Assembly: GCA_032164245.1 (NCBI GenBank)
Contig: JAVMKO010000021.1
Coordinates: 11,600,285 to 11,664,284, forward strand
Length of the DNA: 64,000 nt
Direction: 5' to 3'
Origin: Sternotherus odoratus
Lineage: Eukaryota > Chordata > Testudines > Kinosternidae
The notes beneath the pieces are model-generated. The model ran no database searches. It saw only the letters and a program-made list of their open reading frames with translations, and was not told the origin of the DNA. Every line of letters starts with the position of its first letter. The first letter of the stretch is position 1. Shown piece by piece: positions 10,968-21,439 of this stretch. The position numbers and the translations under genes were made by a program.

Positions 10968-11769
10968 GCAGTGATCCGAGCTTCCTGCTTCGGTTGGTGA
11001 GTGCTTACTCACACCAGTAAATGAAGCTACTTACTAGCTACTATCAGTGCTGTGCATAAGGTTGTAAAATTGTTGCTCTTGCAACCAGATCCAGTGACCT
11101 GTGGAAGTTTCCCATTGATTTCAATGGACACGGGGTCCAACACTAAATGTACTTGGATTTGAATCATTGGATTTGATCGTGGCACTCTGGAAATTAATCA
11201 AAGGGAATAGCTTTTCTGTAAACCAGGGACTTTAGCAGCAGGATAAGTTTCGTAGAGTCCTGCAGTCCTTCAAAAAGCACCAGCTGCCAATAAACAAGCA
11301 CCTCCATCTCTCTAGTGCACCATAAAATCCCTCAGAAGCTATCATCTCAGAAACAATAAACCTGTTATTTCCAGTCTCTGCGATTTATAGCTCTGATGGC
11401 GGAGGTGAGGTGGCTGTTATATTGTGATGATCAGATGTTTGTGATGTGAAAATACTCCCAGGTTCCTCCAAAGCTACTTTTATATAAGAGTCGGGAATAG
11501 ACTTCCATTCCCATTCACAATACAGTATCAATAGTTTTTTCGAGCCCTTTTTACAGTGTAAGGGTGAAATCCTGGCCCCCTAAAGTCAATGGCAAAAGCC
11601 CCATTGTCCCTTTGCTACGCTTCGGATAGTGTGATTCAGAACCTGGGAGAGTTGCTTGGTGCAGAATAATAATATAGATGACGACCACACATATATATGG
11701 CATGAGATGGGTGCAGACGTGATCTCAGGGGCCCAATGAAGAGCTTTGTCTCAGACCCCGGCTGATTAA
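10968..11769. other. Unique stretch with two small fold-back remnants
   Basis: The segments 11096-11146 (CCCATTGATTTCAATGG core) and 11563-11618 (GGTGAAATCCTGGCCCC ... AGTCAATGGCAAAAGCCCC) look like relics of the fold-back family with CATTGA...TCAATG centres. No exon is seen. Confidence 0.35.
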
Positions 11770-12045
11770 GGACATTGGCAAAAGTGGCCACTGATTCTGG
11801 ATGCCTTGATTTTTAGGGTGGCCAACTTGAGACACCTTAGGCCCGACTGCTCATTCGTAATGCACCATCAATCCCACTGGGAAGGAGAATGAGGGTGCGG
11901 AGGGTGAAATACACATCCCCCGCACATCTCCCATTGGCATCTCTAGGAGTGGTGGGTGCTCTGCCCTTTTGAAATTCGGGCTCAAGCTTTCTCACATTAG
12001 GTGCCCGAGCATTTTGGCACTGAAAACGAGTGGCCACATTTAAAT
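11770..12045. mobile_element. Fold-back (MITE-like) element, partial
   Basis: It begins near AAAAGTGGCCACTGATTCTG with GATGCCTTGATTTTTAGGGT, GCCAACTTGAGACACCTTAG. It ends near GCATTTTGGCACTGAAAACG and AGTGGCCACA, which is roughly inverted to the start. It is the same family as 41405-41570 and 48420-48800 by the 'caacttgagacacctta' core. Confidence 0.45.
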
Positions 12046-12047
12046 AG

Positions 12048-12150
12048 CTGGGCCTCAGTGACTTGCCTAACAGGTGACGGAGCCAGGATTAGAACTCAGG
12101 ATTCATGAGCACGGAGCTTGGAGGATTAGACCCTGTTGCCTATCAAATGA
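12048..12150 (-). mobile_element. MIR-like SINE fragment
   Basis: CCTCAGTGACTTGCCTAACA and GGAGCCAGGATTAGAACTCA are reverse-complement core and tRNA-like head. It abuts the MITE-like element immediately upstream, which may have inserted into it. Confidence 0.5.
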
Positions 12151-12631
12151 TAGGAAGCATCTTGAGCGGCACTGTGACCCTGGAGACTGAAATACAGTTG
12201 ATTTTGTGGTCTTTGGCTTCAGGGCAGCTTGCTCTGGGCACAGAGACCCTTGGTCTTCTAGGGTCTGCATTTCTGGAGCAACGGGCCACGTGGCCTGTCC
12301 CTGAGTCATGGACCCCAGGGCTTTCCCTTTCATGGAGAATTTAAAACTTTTTGGCTTTCCTTTCTTCTTGGGACAAAACCAGATGTTGAAATCCTCCGTG
12401 AGACAGAACGGCCTTTCTTCGCACAGCTCTGGTTAGAGCTAGGGCCTAAGGGTCTGGCCTGTCTTCCAACAATCAGACCCCACTCCTACTACATGTACCA
12501 TTGAAATCTGTGTATGTAGCTACTTGAGGTATCTATCCAGGTAGAAGGAGGAGGATGGAGAATAGAGGCTTCATGACTAGTTCAAGCCTTTGCATTGGCT
12601 AAATTGGGCATACTACAGTGTCTACGGGTGT
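12151..12631. other. Unique non-coding stretch
   Basis: Nothing recognised: no repeat, exon or RNA gene. Confidence 0.4.
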
Positions 12632-12634
12632 ATG

Positions 12635-13020
12635 TCTACATTGCATTGTTAAACCGAGGTTCTAATTTAGGATTAAGCCAAACCTTCCCCCTTACAGTCC
12701 ACACACAAATCCGTCTGGTCAGCAAGTGCTCAGGATCCAGGTCCTAGGACCCACCTGGGGGAGGGAGGAGAAAGGCTTTAGCCCAAGTCCTGCTGAAACT
12801 CAGGTTAAAGCCCTGTCAATTTTTGGTGTGGAAGTAGCTCAAACCACAGACCTGAGTTAGGAGATTTGCAGAGTGCGGTATCAGTGCATTTCAGAGAGTT
12901 GTGAGACCCAGATCCAGCCATTGTAAGCCCAGGTTGAGTGTGGACACTCAAGCTTGGGTTTGAAAACACTGAGTACATAAGCACAGGTCCCACGGACCCA
13001 GGTTAAGAATGCAGTGTAGA
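12635..13020. mobile_element. MITE-like element with terminal inverted repeats, about 386 bp
   Basis: The start TCTACATTGCATTGTTAAAC is matched in reverse complement by the end GGTTAAGAATGCAGTGTAGA, with few mismatches over about 21 bp. The interior has no transposase frame, so it is non-autonomous. ATG flanks both ends (12632-12634 and 13021-13023), a possible but weak 3-bp target duplication. I recall elements with GTGTAGAC/GTCTACAC ends as common in turtles; the superfamily is not certain. Confidence 0.65.
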
Positions 13021-13440
13021 ATGATGGATGGGCCAGCAGGGATTTTAGCTCTGTGCCAGCTAGCTATTTCTTTCTGTGTTAAATATCATGCAGTAGTTTT
13101 ATCTGAATTAAACATTCACGTAATATATTCTGCATGGCTGCTAATGTGTAATCAAATGCAATTAACAGTCATAATAATTAGACTAGCCAACACAGTCGTA
13201 ACTGGCCTAAGTGGTGTTTGGTAATTAGTACAGTCACAATTCAGAAATCATTCACAGACTTGAAAAGCCTGTTGAGTTTTAGGATAAACTGGCCCCATAA
13301 TTTATGTATGCCAAGCAATCACCTGGGCCACACGCATCTCCCTGTCCTGTGCCAATACATCCCTGTCTCAGAAAAGATTGTATTGTAAAATCATAAAGTT
13401 TCTCCAGATTCCCTTGAACTGGAGTTACCTGTAATAAGGA
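13021..13440. promoter_or_regulatory. Candidate conserved non-coding element
   Basis: From 13060 to 13310 the sequence is unique and unusually rich in TAAT/ATTA cores (GTAATATATTCTGCATGG, CATAATAATTAGACTAGCC, GGTAATTAGTACAG). No splice-flanked open frame is apparent. The regulatory role is inferred from texture only. Confidence 0.25.
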
Positions 13441-13680
13441 CGAGTGCTTAGCATGAGTGTCAGAACCCCTGAGTTCTGGTCTCAGCTCTAGGAAAGGAGA
13501 ATGGGCTACAGCTGCAAGGTCACTAGGACTCCTGGGTTCTATTTCCAGCTCCGGGAAGTGAAGGTGAGCTAGGAGCGTACCTGGGTCATATTCCCACCTC
13601 TGGGGATGGAGAATGATCTAAAAGTTTGCAGGGAAGGCTGTTAAAACTCCTGGATTCCATACCCAAACACTCCCTGCCTA
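13441..13680 (+). repeat. Decayed tandem array of SINE-head-like units
   Basis: Four imperfect units begin near 13462, 13526, 13577 and 13643, each with a '(ACT)CCTGGGTTCTATTTCCAGCTC' theme and most with a 'GGAGAATG' end, about 50-65 bp apart. The theme matches the tRNA-like head of the local SINEs, so this may be an amplified SINE segment. A sister array lies at 18020-18245. Confidence 0.5.
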
Positions 13681-14445
13681 TGGTTAAGTCACTTTAGAAA
13701 TGCACTGACTCCTCACACCCTCCCTGTCGTCCTTTCTCAGTTCGCTGCAAAGTCACAGACTGTCCCAATCTCTCTTTACAGAGAGATCCTCCCCCGGAAT
13801 CTCCCAGTCCTCTCAGGAATGGATCAGATTTCTCTTTTCAATGAGTATCTGATTCACCTGCCCTGAATCTCCCAGTCGTTGTTCTCCATGTCAGATCAGC
13901 GGTTCTGACTCTCAGGATTTCATTTCTGATTGTAGTTTGTGCCTTAGTATCTGTTGCTCCAGCTCCTTTTCCTGTTGCGGTGGAGTGTCAGTTTCCTCTA
14001 TTGCTGCTCAGTGGAAGGGCCGTTTCTTTCATCTGTTGTTAGTTGGCGGCTACTCTCCCCCTTTCAGGTTAGGAGGTAAAAGAATCCTTCCCAGGACATG
14101 TTGCTCCTTGGGTAGGCAAAGCTGTCATCTGATCTCGCTGACCTCCAAACTGAACGTGCCTAGAGCCAATCAGTTAACTGTTAAATGATCTAGCATCTCT
14201 CCCTAAGATACAACTAAAAGATCTGAAGTTTCAGGCCTTAAACCTTGTGCAGTTCTTTACCCCTGTGTAAAGTGAGCAGAAAATACTATGCTGGTAATAA
14301 TGGTCTGGTTGGATTCCTACAGAAGTGTAAATGACTGTGCAAAGCAGAGGAAAATGAGGCCCAAGGTATTTCTAGCTGTCAATCCATCCGCATCTCCTGG
14401 ACAAATGCCACTAAGCGTGTGAATTATGCTCAGGATATGGTCTCT
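13681..14445. other. Unique non-coding stretch
   Basis: No gene is seen. 'GAATCTCCCAGTC' occurs twice (near 13797 and 13865), a weak local duplication. The part 14290-14360 resembles a common 'GTGTAAATGACTGTGCAAAG' dispersed fragment. Confidence 0.35.
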
Positions 14446-14567
14446 GATCCACCAAAGCCTTTAAGCGAGTGCTTTAATTTTAACCACATGAATAGTCCCA
14501 TTGGCTTCAACAGGACTACTCCGATGCTTAACGTTTCGCACTTGCTTAAGTGCTTTGGTGGACTGGG
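14446..14567. mobile_element. Fold-back (palindromic) element, about 120 bp
   Basis: CCACCAAAGCCTTTAAGCGA at the start pairs with GCACTTGCTTAAGTGCTTTG plus GTGGA at the end. The centre is AGTCCCATTGGCTTCAACAG. The same family appears at 32062-32310 and 42697-42855. Confidence 0.65.
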
Positions 14568-14632
14568 GGCATAGAGCTGACCTGGCAAATCCTTGGTCGT
14601 AGGCATTGTCCTTGCTCCACTATTCAGTCCTA

Positions 14633-14668
14633 TTGAGCTCAGTGGGTGAATTGAGCTCAGTGGGTGAA
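14633..14668. repeat. Exact 18-bp tandem duplication
   Basis: TTGAGCTCAGTGGGTGAA at 14633-14650 is repeated at 14651-14668 with no mismatch, so it is recent, or a slippage product. Confidence 0.9.
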
Positions 14669-14926
14669 GCAAAATGTGGCAGGATCAGCACCATAATTCA
14701 CAACTTTTGTGTCAATACCTGATTGGGTGAAATGAAATAAGGACATTGTACAGATAGTCCGAATTGGGTTAGGAAGAAACACATCCTGCGGGCCAGATAC
14801 ACCATCCCAGATGTAACAGCACCCAGAGGTTTCCTTCATGCTCATATTTGTGCAGTAGCTTTCAATTATCACAGAGAAAATGTTAGCCCCTTTCAGTCAA
14901 GAGAGAGATTTTGGATAAGGTTAGGG

Positions 14927-15020
<94 letters not shown>

Positions 15021-15171
15021 GGTCTCATCAGCACCACACGGTTGTGGTCCGAGCTTGGCACACACAAGAGAGAAGCACGTCCTTGTCAGAACGCAACAGG
15101 AGATTTTCAAAGGCAGAAATGAGCAACTAACAGAACCGTCCCATCTAGAGGACCCCTCTAAGTCCCCCTAT
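14669..15171. other. Non-coding stretch around a microsatellite
   Basis: Apart from the compound simple repeat nothing is recognised. Open frames on both strands here are made of the repeat itself. Confidence 0.45.
14927..15017. repeat. Compound microsatellite (TGTC)n-(TC)n-(AC)n
   Basis: About five TGTC units (14927-14946), a short TC run, then roughly 30 uninterrupted AC units (14959-15017). It is the longest pure dinucleotide run in the window. Confidence 0.95.
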
Positions 15172-15305
15172 TCTATTGTTAGCTTTTTGTATTACTGTAG
15201 CACCCAGGGGAGATCAGGGCCTCATTGAGCTCTATAGACACACAGTAACTAAAAATACCTGCGCCAGATAGCTTACCATCTAACCAGAAAAGTGTGCAAT
15301 CTAAT
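15172..15305 (-). mobile_element. SINE/L2 3' tail fragment
   Basis: GTATTACTGTAGCACCCAGG, AGATCAGGGCCTCATTGAGC and CAGATAGCTTACCATCTAAC form the tail in reverse complement. It faces a plus-strand SINE 20 bp downstream. Confidence 0.6.
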
Positions 15306-15324
15306 AAGGCTGGCCAGAAGCAGA

Positions 15325-15592
15325 GGGACAGCAGTCTTGTGGTTTAGGACCTGTACTGTGGCTCAGGAGATCCAAGTTTAATTGCCAACTCTGCCACAAA
15401 CTCCCTGTGTGACCTTGGGCAACTCACTTAATCTTTTTGCACCTCACCTTCTTCGTGTTTTAAATAGGGGTGACCATAATCTATTTAGATTGTCGACTCT
15501 TCAGGGCAGGCCCTGTGTACAGCACAATGGTGCTTTTGTTGGGATCTCTGGGTTCAACCACCTTACAGATCATTAATAATAAGGCAGCATTA
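15325..15592 (+). mobile_element. MIR-like SINE, full length
   Basis: All parts are in order: a tRNA-like head (GCTCAGGAGATCCAAGTTTA), core (TGTGACCTTGGGCAACTCAC, TTGCACCTCACCTTC), and L2-like tail (GACTCTTCAGGGCAGGCCCT, ACAGCACAATGGTGCTTTTG) ending in TAATAATAAGG. A good local reference copy. Confidence 0.75.
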
Positions 15593-16319
15593 CGACATCA
15601 CCTCTTTCCATCCAGTTTCCGCCAAGATGATCCGATTGAATAGGGGGCTGGAATCACTGGCAGGAGTGCTGGGCCTAACCTGCATTTCCCTTCATTCGCA
15701 GCCACACACTTAGTTTTCAGTCACCCCCAATACATTTCAAATGGGTCAATTTAAGCGAATGCTGAGACTGAAGTGCAGAATGACAAGAACACACACATGC
15801 ACGAAGAATGGAGTGTGGGCGGGGAGTACATTTCCTTCCAAACCAGGGCTTCATTAAATCCCCTCCACATCTCTGTGCTGGGGTGAATCATGGATATCTC
15901 CAGCACAGAAATATGTGTTGCCCTCACTGCATTAACAAAGGGCTCTGAGTGACTTTCTGCCACAAGCAGTCTTAATACAAGGCCTAAAACACGCCAGATC
16001 CCGCTTGAGAAATGGCTTAAAGGAGGCACCTTTGAAATACTTTTAGGATTTGCAGCAATTGATCAAAGAAATGCTTTTGGGGGTGGGGGGACTGATGGAA
16101 AGAAGCTAAAGCTGCTTCTCCTTGATTGCTAAAATATTTACTCTTCCACAGATAGGGGGCTGTCACTGGACATAATCCAAACCCATCCCTGTGTGCCCAA
16201 CAAAGAAAGTAACAGAACGCCACTAGCCGTCACCTTCAGCCCCCCACTAAAACCTCACCAAAGCATCATCAGAGATCTACAATGATTGGAATTTAAATAT
16301 GGTACTTACCTTTCAGTGA
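15593..16319. other. Unique non-coding stretch
   Basis: No repeat, exon or RNA gene recognised. Frames of 60-92 codons on the minus strand lack domains. Confidence 0.4.
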
Positions 16320-16490
16320 ACAAGTCATTGTCCAAATGAAATTTTCGTTTGTACTGACTTTGCTAGTGCTTTTTATGTAGCCTGTTATAAAATGAGGCAG
16401 ATATCTAGATGAGTTGATGTACACCCAGAAGACTTCTGCATACTCCCAGCGGTACACGTCCCCCTGGTTGAGAACCACTGATGATCCTTT
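16320..16490 (-). repeat. Dispersed repeat fragment ('GGTTGAGAACCACTG' family)
   Basis: ATGAGTTGATGTACACCCAG, then CTGCATACTCCCAGCGGTAC and CCCCTGGTTGAGAACCACTG. I recall this string as a repeated turtle sequence; no terminal structure can be seen, so the class is unknown and the strand is nominal. Confidence 0.4.
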
Positions 16491-17399
16491 TCCGGCTGTG
16501 GATTTCAGACACCTTATCTCCCAGGGATAACAATAACCCAGGCATGTGCTAACTAAGTCCAGACTGTGGAGTGGAATAATCAATAGCTCTTGCTTTAGTC
16601 GACCCGAGTAGTTCACCCAGGTGAGTGCACTCTTGTTTAATTGATGTCCTCTTTACCTTCCAAGAGTTTGATGATTTATTTATGTTTTGTGCAGTTCTCA
16701 CTTGGCGGTCCTGGGCTTTGGTTCAGCGGCCGGTCAGGAGGGGTTAGTGAATCCACAAAGCACCGGAGCCCGGGAACATGTCACAGCTCAGCTGTCCTTG
16801 CCGCAGCCCTGAGTTCAGCAAGAAAAGTGCTGGGAGAGGCTTCCTGGAGATGAGCTTTTCTGGAGGATCAGCGCGACGGCCTGCTGATGGAGCATTGTGT
16901 GCGGAGGGGAAGAGTGATTCGATGCCATTCTTGGGCACTTGCCGTTAATTTTGTGAATGCCACCTTCACTCGATATTATTCTAAAAAAATTCTCCTAGAG
17001 AGAGGGAGACAGAGACTGAGAGATGCACGCGAGATATAAAAACACCAGAGCAGGGCAAAATTCTGGCCATGAGGTGGGCGGCCGGAAGGAGTTTGTATAA
17101 ACTCTAAGACCCCCTTATTCATCACTGGCCCTTTAGGTTGGCATAAGGGGGCATAAGAGCCCCTACAACCAGTGCAGTTCTGGCTCTGTGTACGGACCCT
17201 CCCCTCTGACCCTGAGCCGGAGGAGAATCTGGGTCTGGGTGGGACGTGCAGAATGGGGAAAGGAATGGGCCAGTCCAAGCCAGCATCATCCAGGCTCCTG
17301 GGATGTGTAATGAGAGTGCTGGGTGTGGAATGGTCACTTGCCAACCAGGAGGGGATGGCATGGCAGTCTCAGTGAGAGCAGAGGCATTATAATGAGCAA
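16491..17399. other. Mostly unique stretch
   Basis: The part 16880-17000 looks like slow-evolving AT-rich sequence (GCCGTTAATTTTGTGAATGC). The part 17100-17185 resembles a common CCTTTAGGTTGGCATAAGGG / GCATAAGAGCCCCTACAACC dispersed fragment. No exon is seen. Confidence 0.35.
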
Positions 17400-18010
17400 T
17401 GGCTGCGCTGGAGGGCTGCTGTGTACGCAAACCAGAAATCAGTCTGGGGAACCGAGAGCACTCGCCGGATCGGCCCCCGTCTCCATTTGATCTTCCTCCG
17501 GCTGCTGGCTCTGTCCTCATGAGGCTCAGAGAGCTTTTGCAAGAAGAGACGCTTGCGCTGAGCAAAAGACGAGCGGCTGATTGGGTGGCCGGGGGGGAAG
17601 ACGATCGGTCCCTCTCTTTGCACCGTCAGATCAGGAGCATCCGCTTCTCAAAGCTAAAAATGATTCTGTAATGAGCCAGCATCGCCCCTTGTTCGGCTGG
17701 GCCATTAGCAGACACCGATTAATATTTACACCCCTTTCAGGAGGGGAAGAGAGGGGCTCTCCCCGCCGCCACTCAGGGATAGCGAGTCATTTGGCCAAAC
17801 AAAATGATGTGTCAAACAAGGCCAAAGTCGACCAAACGACTCTCTAAAGGGGCTTCATTCTGCTCAGCAGCCACTCGTTTACTGCCCTGAGCTCCTTATT
17901 TATCCATGCAAATGGCTTCATTTGCATATGTGTCCTTAACAAGAATTATGTCCTAATGAAGCAAAGCAAACCAAGTTTCCCCTGCTCACTCTTTTAAATA
18001 ACCGCCTCAT
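17400..18010. promoter_or_regulatory. Candidate enhancer-like block with a palindromic octamer pair
   Basis: Unique sequence with many retained CpGs (17400-17620), TAAT cores (CCGATTAATATTTACACC) and, at 17906-17927, ATGCAAAT followed after 6 bp by ATTTGCAT. That is two octamer (POU factor) sites in inverted orientation. Four plus- and minus-strand frames overlap without a domain, so coding is unlikely. The regulatory reading is an inference from motif content; conservation is untested. Confidence 0.35.
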
Positions 18011-18019
18011 TTACTTGCA

Positions 18020-18245
18020 GGAGTGGTTGGCTAGCAGTTAGAACAGGGAGCTAGGGACTGGACTCCTGGGTTGTGTTCTCAGCTCTAGGAAAGGAGCATG
18101 GTCTGGACTCATGGATACAGCAGGGAACTGGGAATCGAGACTCCTGGATTTTCCTCCTGGCTCTGGTAAAAGGGTCTAATCTAGGGGACAGAGCAGCAGG
18201 GGCTGAGAGTCTCTTCTCAGATCCAAGGGAGGAGCATGGCAACAT
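18020..18245 (+). repeat. Decayed tandem array of SINE-head-like units (second array)
   Basis: Three units begin near 18058, 18137 and 18202: GGACTCCTGGGTTGTGTTCT, GAGACTCCTGGATTTTCCTC, GAGAGTCTCTTCTCAGATCC, with GGAGCATGG ends. It is the same theme as 13441-13680. Confidence 0.5.
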
Positions 18246-18249
18246 TCTT

Positions 18250-18495
18250 CCCTGATAGACATTTTAGGTAAGATGCTAGTCTGGGACTCTGGAGAGCTCA
18301 GTTCTCTGCTCTACCACTGCCTGCCTGTGCAAGCCACTCGCTCTGCCTGTGCCTCAGATCCCATCCTTGCAATGGGGATACAAATGCTCCCTTTGTCTGC
18401 CTATACTGTAAGTTCTTTCAGGCAGGGCTGCCTCTCATTCTGTGTCTGTACAGTGCCTAGCACTGGGATCCTTTGTTCAGAGAATTTAATACCAT
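18250..18495 (+). mobile_element. MIR-like SINE, near full length
   Basis: A head remnant (GCTCAGTTCTCTGCTCTACC), core (GTGCCTCAGATCCCATCCTT) and tail (GTAAGTTCTTTCAGGCAGGG, GTACAGTGCCTAGCACTGGG) are present. It directly follows the tandem array, which supports the array deriving from SINE heads. Confidence 0.65.
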
Positions 18496-18929
18496 GGCTG
18501 CTAAAAGTCCTGGGACTTTGACTTCAGTGGAGCAATGCTGATTTACTCCAGTGGAGGATATGACCCTCTCTCCAACCCCTTTCCAGTTGAAGCAGAACTT
18601 TCCTTTGTAGTATGTTGCAATGCAAACATTTCAGTGCTGTGCTAGCACAGGAGAACTGGGCAACAAAATCGACCAAAGACAAAAAAGATTAATCTCTTTT
18701 CATTGGCTGTGTGAAGAGAAATGCAAGGGGAAAAGAGAAACAGTACTCAGTACTGAAAATGAAATTAGCTTTTGCCACTCCTTTCCGTTTGACTGATCTA
18801 TGGTGCTTTTTTGGAACCCAAGGTGCGGATATTTGTTCTCTAAAAGCACCATTGGCCAGATCCCTGTTAATCAGCATCTGGTCCTTTATTTTTTAACCTG
18901 ATGGTGTCCCTTTAAAAGATTTTACATAG

Positions 18930-19420
18930 AGACTGGAGGATGGGCTGGGTTAGACGTTTCAAAATACGTTCGTTGCCAAGTTCCATGCTGAAAGCGGGGG
19001 TAAGGAGCGGTGTCCCCCACATGACCAAGGCCATTCTACCGCCGGCCAGGCTGGTTGCTGTGGCCTATGCAATCCTATTAGTATTTCCTGCCAAATTTAA
19101 TGAGCAAGGGATTAATTATGCCGCCTGCGTAGGTTTTGCAGCTTCACCTTGTACGTGGATACCTTGGCATTTCATTAGTTCAGAACAGCAAAACCACTTT
19201 TCCCGGCGTCTCGCTCATTATTTTGTTGTGTTTGCTGCGTGTGCTCCGCATGGGTGGAGTTTGTTCTTTGGAAGGAGACACGGAACAAATTTCCAGGCGA
19301 AGGAGGGAGCTATGCACTGCGGGTCACCAACCCTACATTCTAACAAGTGTAATTAAAAGGACTTACTCCATTATCCAATTCAATTACAGGCAAATTGCCG
19401 GGTAAACAAGGAGAAAGGAG
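18930..19420. promoter_or_regulatory. Candidate conserved non-coding element
   Basis: Unique sequence combining CpG-containing stretches with TAAT cores (GGGATTAATTATGCCGCC, GTGTAATTAAAAGGAC, CAATTCAATTACAGGC). Frames of 138 and 89 codons overlap here in different phases without domain similarity. It is the best non-repetitive block together with 17400-18010. Confidence 0.3.
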
Positions 19421-19439
19421 GCCCTGGGTGAACCCATGT

Positions 19440-19860
19440 GACTCAAGTCACCCTTTGGATCTGATCTTTTCAACCTTATTTATGTAAATATGTTTGCCAA
19501 GTCCTCTCCGTCAGGTTCTTTTTCAAGTTCCCCAGATCTCCCAACGCCGCTTAGTAACAGAGCCGCATGGATGATTCACCACAAATAATTTATCTGACCA
19601 CTTTTGCCTCTGCTTTGCTTCATAAACAGATCACGCAGCCCTCATGTCGATTCATTATTCAAGGGTTTCTTGCATGGGACGAGTTCTCGACCTGCAGATG
19701 TCGCCTGAAGAATTTGTTCAGACCGGTTTGTTCCTACCAGTTCGTACTGGAAGTCACCTGGTGAGGTTTCCGCTCCTCGATTAGATGCAAATGGTGAATA
19801 TTACCATTGCATATGCATTTCTGAATGTAGTGTGCATAACAAGGCTCTTTAATGCAGGTC
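19440..19860. promoter_or_regulatory. Candidate conserved non-coding element
   Basis: Unique, TAAT/ATTT-rich sequence (CACAAATAATTTATCTGACC, CGATTCATTATTCAAGG). No repeat features. Texture-based call only. Confidence 0.22.
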
Positions 19861-20034
19861 AGAGGTCTAACTGAGTCTCGGTTCAGCCCAGGGAAGAGGC
19901 TGAGAATTGCAATCCTCAGGTGCATGGGAACTCTAGGCTTGAAGCAAGGAATGCTGGGAAAGAGGCAATTCTATTCCTAACCTTGCTTTGAGAGCGAATG
20001 GGCAAAACCGGTAATGGAGCTCCCAGATTAAAGG

Positions 20035-20333
20035 AAATCATAGACTCATAGACTTTAAGGTCAGAAGAAGACTTTATGATCATCTAGTCTGACCTCCTGC
20101 ACAACGCAGGCCACAGAATTTTACCCACCCAGTCCTATAATATACCTTACCTATATCTGAGCTATTGAAGTCCTCAAATCTTGGTTTAAGGACTTCAAAG
20201 TACAGAGAATCCTCCAGCAAGTGACCATTGTCCCCTGCTGCAGAGGAAGGCTTAAAACCTCCAGGGCCTCTGCCAATTTGCCCTGGAGGACAATTCCTTC
20301 CCGACCCCAAATAATTCCTTCCCGGCCCCAAAT
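20035..20333 (-). mobile_element. CR1 LINE 3' end
   Basis: AATCATAGACTCATAGACTT, GATCATCTAGTCTGACCTCC and TGCACAACGCAGGCCACAGA form the CR1 3' terminus in reverse complement. The distal part carries a local 21-bp tandem duplication at 20292-20333 (AATTCCTTCCCGACCCCAAA unit, one mismatch). Confidence 0.75.
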
Positions 20334-21439
20334 CAGGAAAGGCACCTGTGAAAAGCCAGGGAGGAGTCCCAAGAAGCAGACAGTGGAATGAAGAACCAGT
20401 GCATCTAATAGTTGCTGCAACAGTGTAGGGGTTAATTGATCTCAAGATGAACTCAACACTCAGGAAGTATTTGTTTTCCTTCCTGAAACCCTCCAACCCT
20501 CAACTGGGGTTGAGAACAGCCAGAGCCTAGGGGGGAGGGGCTCAGTCCTTCGGAGGATCAGGTTTAGGGTGCGTTATAGCTGTTAATGTCCGACTGTGTG
20601 TGTTGTCCCCCAGTGTGCGTTCATTCTGCAAATAGCCTGAAAACCATGGTTTTTATAAAAAAAGATATTGATCTTAAATTAAGCGGAAGAGAGCACACTC
20701 AGCTGAGCAATCATACACGTCCACCCTCCGCACCTTCACTCCATGCACACAACTCGTGTTCCGGGGAGTCAAGGCCCCTTTAAGGCACCTCACATAGCGT
20801 CCCTCCCAGTGCTTGAAGCATCCAAACTTGTCGCCTCTGGAAATTTAGGACCAGACTAGTGGTAGCTCATGACCTATCACCCTCATTTATACACAGTCAC
20901 AGAGTAGGGTGCACACTGGCCAGTCCCTGCCGAGCCTAAGTCCAGGTTGTGATTCTGAAGGCAGACGTCGGGGGCTGTCTGAATGAAGTGTGGTTAAGCC
21001 AGTGTGTTATGTACACAGCATCAAAGTGAGTTAGCCCTGTACCTACTCACAGACCATTAAATCAAATCTGTGCTTCAGTAACACAGGCCTGCCCAAGGCC
21101 TGATTACTCATTGCTTAACAAGTGCATTAGTGTAAATCAAGAGGCATGTTTCAATTATCTAATAGAAGAATTATCGATCCACCCGCCCATTCTGGATGTT
21201 CAAATGTTCCAGTAGGAGGAACAATATTTGTCTAGCTGTAAAAAACCCCAAACTTGAAATACAGTTTTATGTTTCAATTAGGTCGTATTTGGAGAACAGT
21301 TGCAAAATGTCTTTGCAGGCAGCTGTGGCTAAACTATAATGCATACGTGGGTTATCTGGAGTTCACTGGCTGACTTCTGCTTCTCTGATGTTTATTGTCC
21401 CTCTCTGTGCATGTCTTCTCACTGGGGATGGGACTAGAA
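20334..21439. other. Unique non-coding stretch
   Basis: No exon or repeat recognised. The part 21085-21260 is AT-rich with several TAAT cores (CATTAGTGTAAATCAAGAGG, CAATTATCTAATAGAAG) and may be conserved. Confidence 0.35.

Larger units (their letters stand above)
18496..20034. other. Unique, possibly regulatory stretch
   Basis: Apart from a small fold-back relic at 18510-18560 (TTGACTTCAGTGGAGCAATG ... GATTTACTCCAGTGG), I recognise no repeat for about 1.5 kb, unusual for this window. The blocks 18930-19420 and 19440-19860 are described separately. Confidence 0.4.

Noticed and set aside
14911..15228. Open frames on both strands with HTHTHT or CVCVCV peptides
   Set aside because: Translation of the AC microsatellite.
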